Source: Fluviicola sp.
GTDB taxonomy: Bacteria > Bacteroidota > Bacteroidia > Flavobacteriales_D > Crocinitomicaceae
NCBI RefSeq assembly: GCF_029266855.1
Contig: NZ_JAQSWB010000002.1
Span: forward strand, 372,001 to 436,000
Direction: 5' to 3'
DNA: 64,000 bases
Below the pieces are notes generated by a model that saw only the letters and a program-made list of their open reading frames with translations, ran no database searches and was not told the origin of the DNA. Positions 54,678 to 61,700 of the stretch are shown here, in pieces. Each line of letters starts with the position of its first letter. Positions within the stretch are counted from its first letter, which is position 1. Both the position numbers and the translations under genes were made by a program.

Positions 54678-55472
54678 ATGAAAATAGTCCACCTAGCATT
54701 AATACTTTTGGGTTTGGGATCATTTAGCTTTTTTATAAAAGGAGATATCCCTAAATTTTTCGCAATCGAAAAAGTAGATGATTCCACTAAAATTGTTGCT
54801 TATGGTGGTTTTCTGGATGAAAATGGCAAAGATTTTAATTTTATTATTGAGAAACCAGATGAAATCAAGGAGTTTATTTCCGGAATAGAATATGGAGAAA
54901 AGGTTTACAACGTGTTTTCTGAAGAGTCGATTGAGATACACGTGGTTCAAAATTATCAAGATATTACATCTTTGACAGTTATTCCTAAATATAAAAGGGT
55001 TTTCACAAATAACGGGTATTCATACCAATTCGATTTAAACCAATTAAACTCATGGCGAAAAAAATATCATTCGTTGAAATATACTTACAAGGGAATGGAT
55101 TTTAAAACCAGAGAAGAGTTCGAACAATTCTTAAGTATTCAAAAGCAAAATCCAGATTTTTTATATTCATCCAGACCAGCGTTTAGATACGAAGGGAGTT
55201 TTGAAATACAATTTCCTAAAAACGAAAAGTTTAAGAATCCTCAAGCGATTATGGATTATTTGAAACCTATTATCAATGAAGTCGAACCCGATGAGGAAAA
55301 ATACGGGATGTCTTACATTTTAGGCGATAAAAACTTTAATAATAGTGATCAATATACTATAACAATATCAGGATCAAAAAGAATTTTTAATGAACTCAAA
55401 GTAGATAATTATAAAAAATCAAATTGGGTTTTAACAGTCGAAAACGCAATTTTCTATTACAAAGAAAAATAA
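54678..55472 (+). CDS. Hypothetical exported protein, low G+C
   Basis: A 264-residue protein with a hydrophobic N-terminus (1-20, LALILLGLGSFSFFI) that may be a signal or anchor. The rest is polar with many Lys, Asn and Phe and a strand-rich pattern (KIVAYGGFLDENGKDFNFII; YTYKGMDFKTREEFEQFL). I recognise no family. It is visibly more A+T-rich than neighbouring housekeeping genes and lies in the repeat-rich stretch, which hints at recent acquisition. Transcribed alone as far as seen. Confidence 0.55.
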   Translation: MKIVHLALILLGLGSFSFFIKGDIPKFFAIEKVDDSTKIVAYGGFLDENGKDFNFIIEKPDEIKEFISGIEYGEKVYNVFSEESIEIHVVQNYQDITSLTVIPKYKRVFTNNGYSYQFDLNQLNSWRKKYHSLKYTYKGMDFKTREEFEQFLSIQKQNPDFLYSSRPAFRYEGSFEIQFPKNEKFKNPQAIMDYLKPIINEVEPDEEKYGMSYILGDKNFNNSDQYTITISGSKRIFNELKVDNYKKSNWVLTVENAIFYYKEK

Positions 55473-55582
55473 TTTCAGGATGAAATAAAAAGATTAGTCA
55501 TTTTCCTTATTACGTAGTAATAAGAAACCACTCTCAATTATTTTTTTTCCATTCGCACACAACCATGTCATTTTTTATGCGT

Positions 55583-55590
55583 TATCTTTG
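55583..55590 (+). promoter_or_regulatory. -7 promoter box of the orphan leader-like unit
   Basis: TATCTTTG, a perfect TAnnTTTG match. A 5-bp stem (TGTCG/CGACA at 55594 and 55611) would lie at the 5' end of the transcript. Confidence 0.55.
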
Positions 55591-55648
55591 CACTGTCGCT
55601 CAAGGGATGTCGACAAAAACAAGTAGTAACAATTTTAAAACCGAAGCA

Positions 55649-55726
55649 ATGTTCAAATTACATACAACATTAGGAGCTCCAACTGGTCTAGAGACTGGTG
55701 TGCTCGGGCTTTGGGTTTTTCAATAG
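55649..55726 (+). CDS. 25-codon leader-like ORF
   Basis: A short ORF starting MFKLHTTLGAPTGLE and ending GLWVFQ, between a perfect -7 box (55583) and a strong terminator (55747-55785). It has five Leu codons of four kinds, four Gly, one Trp and one His; there is no run of one amino acid that would name a regulated pathway. AGGAGCT inside it can pair with AGCTCTT in the terminator loop region. Either an attenuator leader that has lost its gene, a small peptide, or part of a small RNA. The next gene (rtcB) is 325 bp on. Confidence 0.4.
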   Translation: MFKLHTTLGAPTGLETGVLGLWVFQ

Positions 55727-55746
55727 CGATTATCAAAATCAATCAT

Positions 55747-55785
55747 ATGAAAATCCGAAGCTCTTAGAGGTTTCGGATTTTTTTT
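55747..55785 (+). terminator. Terminator of the leader-like unit
   Basis: Stem AAAATCCGAA/TTCGGATTTT with an inner CTC/GAG, followed by a long T run. Confidence 0.8.
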
Positions 55786-55807
55786 TGTTTCAAATGCTCC
55801 TTACCGA

Positions 55808-55847
55808 GAGATTCGGTGATTGAGCGGAGTCGAAATCCCGAAATCTC
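55808..55847. repeat. Palindromic repeat with TGAGCGGAGTCGAA core
   Basis: GAGATTCGG and CCGAAATCTC arms around TGATTGAGCGGAGTCGAAAT. Largest copy of the family seen at 8245 and 15787. Confidence 0.65.
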
Positions 55848-55859
55848 TTGAACTCACAT

Positions 55860-56050
55860 TGAGTTAATCAAAAATTTTTAAAATGATTGGATCGAACTAC
55901 TTGTTCGAATTCCACTTGGATTGAAAGAAAATTTCAAGGTCAAGGCTTTCTGAAATTTTTGTTGCGAGTTTACTGAGGTAAATCACCAACTGAAAATTTC
56001 GGAATGATGCAGAGATTGGAATTTTACTTCAATCCTTAGAACCAAATATC
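55860..56050 (+). other. Structured leader region before rtcB
   Basis: Three short hairpins in the 190 bp before rtcB: TCGAAC/GTTCGA (55892-55908), AAAATTTCA/TGAAATTTT (55928-55959, with TTTTG after it, terminator-like), and GATTG/CAATC (56024-56044) close to the start codon. No -7 box seen; no gene. Confidence 0.35.
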
Positions 56051-57439
56051 ATGGGAAATAAGATAAAGGGGAAAGACCTGCTAAAAATAGGCTTCCCCAA
56101 CGACAACTCTGTAAACATCGCCTTAGGGTTGATCAGCAGATATAAAAAGAAAGAAAGTAAAGACCGGGTTCTGAAAGAGCTGTCCGAATTGCTTTACGCT
56201 CCGGATGAATACATCGGAGATGGCGTTTGGGGCAAAGTTGCCGAAGGATTGGTCGCACCTGTCGAGGTGAAATTTCACGAACTGAAGATTGAGCGCGTTC
56301 CGTTTTTGATCTACGGGGAAAACGAGATTGATGACAAAACAAAACATCAGTTTTACCAGGCTTTGAAACTGCCGGTTTCCGTTCAGGGAGCATTGATGCC
56401 GGATGCACATTATGGCTACGGTTTACCGATCGGTGGTGTGCTTGCAACAGACAATGCCGTGATTCCTTACGGTGTGGGTGTGGATATCGGTTGCAGAATG
56501 TCGCTGAGTATTTTTGATGCGCCGGCGTCTTTTTTCAACGGAAGAACGCACCAATTAGAGAATTTACTTTCGGATCACACGAAGTTCGGAATGTACGAAA
56601 CTCATAAGATCAAGCACGATCACCCGGTTATGGAAAGTGCTTTGTTCCGCGAGATCCCGTTCCTGAGGAAATTAAAAGGAAAGGCTTACCAGCAATTGGG
56701 AACTTCCGGCGGAGGAAATCATTTCGTGGAATTCGGAACGGTAAGTATCACTGCTCCGGATGCCGGAGTTCCTCCAGGAGAATATTTCGCTTTGCTGAGT
56801 CATAGCGGATCACGGGGAATTGGTGCTGCCATTGCCAAACAATACACGCAATTGGCCATCAAGCAATGTCCCTTGCCAAGACAGGTTCAGCATTTGGCCT
56901 GGCTGAATCTCCATACGCACGACGGACAAGAGTACTGGAATGCGATGAACTTGGCCGGTGAATATGCAAAAGCTTGTCACGATGATATTCACGCACGATT
57001 GACCAAAAAGTTGGGGCTCCGCATGTTGATGACGATAGAGAACCACCACAATTTTGCATGGAAAGAAACCGTGAATGGCAAAGAATGTATTGTGCATCGG
57101 AAAGGTGCAACACCGGCAGGAAAAGGCGAATTGGGAATCATTCCCGGAAGTATGACAGCACCGGGCTTCATTGTCCGCGGTTTGGGAAATGCTTCCAGCC
57201 TGAACTCCGCATCACATGGGGCAGGACGTGTGTTTTCACGCTCTGAATGCAAGAGCAGGTTTACAAAAAGTGAGATGATGAAATCATTGAGCTCTGCAGA
57301 TGTAAGCCTGATCGGTGGAGCAGTGGATGAATGCCCGATGGCTTATAAAAACATCCACCAGGTGATGGGAAACCAGCAGGAATTGGTGGAAACAATCGGG
57401 ACATTTTCTCCGCGGATTGTGAGGATGGATAAGAGCTAA
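56051..57439 (+). CDS. rtcB: RNA ligase RtcB (PrfH-associated type)
   Basis: A 462-residue Mn/GTP-dependent RNA ligase that joins 2',3'-cyclic-phosphate or 3'-phosphate ends to 5'-OH ends. Metal ligands and nucleotide-binding residues are visible: MPDAHYGYGLPIGGVLAT (Asp118, His120), GVGVDIGCRMS (Cys148), TSGGGNHFVEFG (His224), SHSGSRG (His251), and the guanylylated His in VHRKGATPAGKG (His349). GCRM in place of the GCGM of classical RtcB and the neighbouring prfH place it with the RtcB2 type reported in ribosome repair. 73 bp before prfH, same strand. Preceded by a hairpin-rich leader. Confidence 0.95.
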   Translation: MGNKIKGKDLLKIGFPNDNSVNIALGLISRYKKKESKDRVLKELSELLYAPDEYIGDGVWGKVAEGLVAPVEVKFHELKIERVPFLIYGENEIDDKTKHQFYQALKLPVSVQGALMPDAHYGYGLPIGGVLATDNAVIPYGVGVDIGCRMSLSIFDAPASFFNGRTHQLENLLSDHTKFGMYETHKIKHDHPVMESALFREIPFLRKLKGKAYQQLGTSGGGNHFVEFGTVSITAPDAGVPPGEYFALLSHSGSRGIGAAIAKQYTQLAIKQCPLPRQVQHLAWLNLHTHDGQEYWNAMNLAGEYAKACHDDIHARLTKKLGLRMLMTIENHHNFAWKETVNGKECIVHRKGATPAGKGELGIIPGSMTAPGFIVRGLGNASSLNSASHGAGRVFSRSECKSRFTKSEMMKSLSSADVSLIGGAVDECPMAYKNIHQVMGNQQELVETIGTFSPRIVRMDKS

Positions 57440-57512
57440 GTAACAGCTTAGCGAAGACTGAGCAAAGCAATGACAAATTGCTTGATGCGAAGGACAGTTA
57501 AATACAATACAT

Positions 57513-58208
57513 ATGGAAACTAAATTAATACATATCACAACAGCGAAAGGTCCTTTGGAATGCCAGTTGGCGGCCGGGAAAATTTTGGGTGCTTTGCTAG
57601 CAGATCTGAGACAGAAGGGCTTGCAGGCCGAAACAATGGATCGCATTGCGGGAGCTGAAAATGGGACGATTTTATCAGCAACGGTAAGGGTTAGCGGACA
57701 GGATGTTCAGTCAGCCATTCAAACATGGTTAGGGACGGTTCAATGGATTCAGAAGAGTCCGTATCGTCCCAATCATGGGCGAAAGAATTGGTTTGTCGGG
57801 ATCTTTGAGGTAAATCAGGCGGAAGCCCTGTCGTGGAACGAGAATGACATTGTTTATCAATCCGTTCGGAGCAGTGGAGCAGGCGGACAGCATGTCAACA
57901 AAGTAAGCTCCGCAGTTCGTGCAACGCATACTCCCACAGGAACGACCGTTTTTGTCCAGGAAAGCCGCTCACAGCTTCAGAATAAGAAGATTGCACGTGA
58001 ACGTATTCGCGAAAAGCTGGAAAAAGTTCAAAACGGAAAGTTGGTGGAAATGGTGAACCAAACGTGGTCGCAGCATCACGAACTGGAACGGGGCAACCCG
58101 GTAAGAACCTTCACCGGAATGGACTTCAAACCGAAAAAGGAAACGAAGACATACAAGAAACAACGCAGTATGTTGAAAAACGAATTGCATAAAGAACTAA
58201 AATTATGA
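57513..58208 (+). CDS. prfH: Peptide chain release factor homologue PrfH
   Basis: A 231-residue class-I release-factor relative with the catalytic SSGAGGQHVNKVSSAVR, GGQ at residues 124-126, which triggers peptidyl-tRNA hydrolysis. It is shorter than RF1/RF2 (about 360): the stop-codon-reading domain is reduced, with no PxT or SPF motif. The C-terminal FTGMDFKPKKETKTYKKQ is a basic tail. PrfH-RtcB pairs have been reported to release and mend ribosomes whose 16S decoding-centre RNA was cut by ribotoxins. The stop overlaps the next gene by 4 bp (ATGA). Confidence 0.93.
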   Translation: METKLIHITTAKGPLECQLAAGKILGALLADLRQKGLQAETMDRIAGAENGTILSATVRVSGQDVQSAIQTWLGTVQWIQKSPYRPNHGRKNWFVGIFEVNQAEALSWNENDIVYQSVRSSGAGGQHVNKVSSAVRATHTPTGTTVFVQESRSQLQNKKIARERIREKLEKVQNGKLVEMVNQTWSQHHELERGNPVRTFTGMDFKPKKETKTYKKQRSMLKNELHKELKL

Positions 58209-58684
58209 CAACAAATAGTTACTTGGTTAAGGCATTGGATTATTATCCATATAACCTGGAAGAAGCTCTGGAATCATTGAATTATGCAATGGCCTACGAA
58301 GAAAATAATCCGATTGCACTTTGCCTGATGGGAAGGGTACATTTGGAAATATTCAAAAACTATACTGAAGCAAACAGTTATTTCAGGGAAGCACTTGCGG
58401 CAAGTGTAGATTACCTCGAAACGTATGCTTACTTTTTGGATTGCCTGTTAATTCAGGAAGATTTTGAAGAAATGACCAAACTGTTGGCCTTTGCCCGAAA
58501 ACGTAGAGGAATTGACAGAGGATTACTCTTCTATTATGAAGCCTTGCTTTTGGAAAAGCAAATGAAGTTCAAAAAAGCACAGAAGATGATCAAAGAGGCG
58601 ATGCTTTTGGCACAAACAGGTTCCTTCATGTCTGATTTGGAAGAAATGAAGAAACGGATCGAGAAGAAGATCGGGTTGAAGTAA
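58205..58684 (+). CDS. TPR-like helical protein coupled to prfH
   Basis: A 159-residue cytoplasmic protein made of helix pairs. NLEEALESLNYAMAYEENNPIALCLMGRVHLEIFKNYTEANSYFREAL (parts) shows the TPR spacing (A-x-x-L...G...A...F...A), repeated weakly around YAYFLDCLLIQEDFEEMTKLL and GLLFYYEALLLEKQMKFKKAQKMIKEAM. It has no enzyme motif and probably acts as a binding or scaffold protein. It overlaps prfH by 4 bp and is followed by a strong terminator, so it is the last gene of the rtcB-prfH operon. Role in that system is inferred from linkage only. Confidence 0.7.
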   Translation: MTTNSYLVKALDYYPYNLEEALESLNYAMAYEENNPIALCLMGRVHLEIFKNYTEANSYFREALAASVDYLETYAYFLDCLLIQEDFEEMTKLLAFARKRRGIDRGLLFYYEALLLEKQMKFKKAQKMIKEAMLLAQTGSFMSDLEEMKKRIEKKIGLK

Positions 58685-58690
58685 ATGTAA

Positions 58691-58730
58691 AAAAAACAAA
58701 GGCGCCCATTATCGAGCGCCTTTGTTTTTT
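58691..58730. terminator. Bidirectional terminator after the rtcB-prfH operon
   Basis: 15-bp perfect stem AAAAAACAAAGGCGC / GCGCCTTTGTTTTTT with a 10-base loop, between converging genes. Confidence 0.9.
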
Positions 58731-58732
58731 TG

Positions 58733-61700
58733 TTAGTTTTTGACAATCCGTATCATGGATTGATGTTTATTGTCTTCTACATAAAGCAGGTAAACACCAT
58801 TGGCATATTCACTAATTGATAAGCTCGTTTTTAGATAAAACTCATCACTTTCTAAAAGACGTCCATTGGAATCAAACAACTTAAACTTGGTGAGCGAGTT
58901 ATTGTCAGATTCAAGAGTTACCGATGAACTGCTTGGATTTGGATAACAACTAAAATGGGTGTTTTCAAGTGCAGTTAATTCTGCAAATTCAATATCTCCA
59001 TTGTTGAAGTAAATAGCTTGTGTTATGCCAAAATACTGATCCATTGATTTTTGGCTGCAGTATATTGTCAATTGAAGCAGATAAACTCCGTTACCATTGT
59101 TTAGTACATAATTTGCCGTGTCAAAATTGGACCCGTTCGAATCAATAATATTCCAAATAACGGTAACCTGGTTGCCATTGGCCCAGATCGAATCAATGTA
59201 GGCAGTGTCAATACCATTGTAATAGATGTCACAGTTGCTTAACGTATAACCCAACGAATCTGTAGCAAGAGAATCAATAAATCCATTGTTGTAAACAAAA
59301 TTACTATCTGCCGGAATGACCACTGTATAGTTCGAAGTATCTCCGCAGTTCTCAATTACAGACAATGTATGCAGACCAGGACAAAGGTTACTTACCAGAG
59401 TATATCCGGATGAAGAAATTGGAGTACCTCCATCTAGGATAATCGTTGTCGGCATTTGCCCGGTTAAGTCAACAGCAAGTTGCCCATTGCAATTTTGATC
59501 GTCTGAAGGAATGGAATACGTAATCACTCCAATAGGTACTGATGGGGTAATCGTGAGATTCAGTACTATTAAAGAGTCACAACCCTGTGCATTACTGTAA
59601 GTTGCGGTATAAAAACCACTTACAGTATATGTTTGATTGGTTTCTGTCCATGAGTAGGAATTTCCACAGTGATTAACCGCAATGGTATCAGAGCTATTTG
59701 GTAACAGGATCAAATGCAACACTACTACCGAATCACATCCCTGAGCATTCGTAAAGGTTGCAGGGAAATAGCCACTGGTGCTATAAGTCTGGTTAGTTGA
59801 TGGCCAAAAATAAGATGTATCACAGGTGGAAACTGCAATTGTATCACTTAAAGGAGTAATTGCAATAGTAAGATCTAAGTGAACAATTGAGTCACAACCA
59901 TACATCGAATAAACGGTGTCGGAATAAATTCCGCTTATAGTGTAAATTTGATTGTTGGCAGCCCACGTATAGGAATCGCAACTGGTCGCTGTTTCAGTTG
60001 TTTCATAAGAAGTTACAAAGTCTAGATTCAAAACAATGACCGAATCACAGTTGTTGGAATTTATGAAATTTGCTGTGTAGAACCCGGGACTGTAATAGAA
60101 ATTGTTGGTGACGCTCCAGTAATACGCTGTACATGCATTGGAAACAGTAACAGTATCATATGTGCTGTATGATTGTAAATCCAGGAATTTAATGACCTGG
60201 CATCCGGTGTTATTTACAATCGTATCACTGTAAAGCCCTGATGTGTAATAAATTTGATTGTTAAATGACCAATGGAATCCACAAGTATTGCTTACATGAA
60301 TCGTATCAGTAGGAAAACTCATGAGTGAAAGGTTGAGTGTTACGATGGAATCACATCCGTAAACACTTTGAACGGTATCGGTATAATTTCCTGATAGATT
60401 ATATGTTTGGTTGTTTAAAGGCCAGGTATAACTATTCCCGCATTCAGCTGTATTCTCGTAAGTATGTGAAATTGGCTGAATGATTAGGTCTAAGGTAATA
60501 ATCGAGTCACAACCGGAAGAATTGCTTAATTGTGCCGTATATTGCCCGGACGTTTGATATGTAATACCTGTTTCCGGCCAGAAATAATCTCCACAACTGT
60601 TTACAATTACCGTTTCGTTAAGCGTTCCGTTGAAGTTAAACACTAATTGATTCACAATGTCGTCCTCTCCGTTGGTTTCACTCGCAAAAATAACGGAGTC
60701 TGCATCTGTAGAATAAGTCAGACCATTGATCCATGTGTATGGTGTACAGGATTCAATACTGTCCGTTTGGATTGAGAATTCAGGCAAAGGCAAATTCGCC
60801 AGGTTTGGTGCGAAAAACTGGTTGACATTATCAAAATTACCTGCAAGGAATATGCGGTCTCCACTCACATGTAAATCCTTCATGTTGCTACAATTCGGAT
60901 ACCAATTAGAAACCATTTGACTGGAGATTAAAACTGCACCGAACTGGTTTCTTGCTGCAGACTGTATTTGAGTAAAAGAACCCACTCCAAACAAATAATC
61001 ATCAGACAAGGTGATTGTAAGTACTTCTCCGTTAAACTGCGGAGACCACTGCATGAGTTCAAAATTGGAAGCTTTAAAGCGGCCCACATAATTAGCAGCT
61101 CCATCGAGACAACCCAGGAAATTCCCGGCAAAATACACACTGGAGTCAGAAATTGCAATATCATTTACACGCCCGGTAAATCCTAAATTGAGACTGTTAA
61201 TGGTTCCTGCACCCAAATCAAAGGAAGCGAAGTTTTTCCTTGTTTGTCCTGAAACAGTTGTGAATTCACCTCCAACCAATAATTTCCCGTTGAGCTGTTC
61301 GATGATATTCACTTTTCCGTTAGCAAAAGGGTTCCAGGAAGTTAGTGAAAGTGTCGTTAAATCAATTGCAGCTAGTCTTCCACGAGATTGCCCGCCTACC
61401 AATGCGAAATCTCCGCCGGCATACAGAGTTTGTCCGCTTAATTCAAGTGTTCTAACTTGACTATTGAAGGCAATATTATTGCCCAATACGGCACCGGTAG
61501 AATAATTAACTGCAGCGAAGAAGCTTCTATTAATACCATTAATCTGGCTAAAATTTCCGGCAAGGAATAAAGTGTCTCCCTTCATGGCTAAATCATGAAC
61601 AAAGGTTGAATTAGTTAATGCGATCTTTAAATCACTTGCTTTACCGGTTGTTTTATCAATTTCAGCAAAACGGGTTCGGACTTTTCCTCCAAACGACTTA

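Noticed and set aside
55885-55925. tRNA-like T-arm (GTTCGAATTCCAC) before rtcB
   Set aside because: No acceptor, D-arm or anticodon stem can be drawn around it; the GTTCGA instead pairs with a TCGAAC just upstream.
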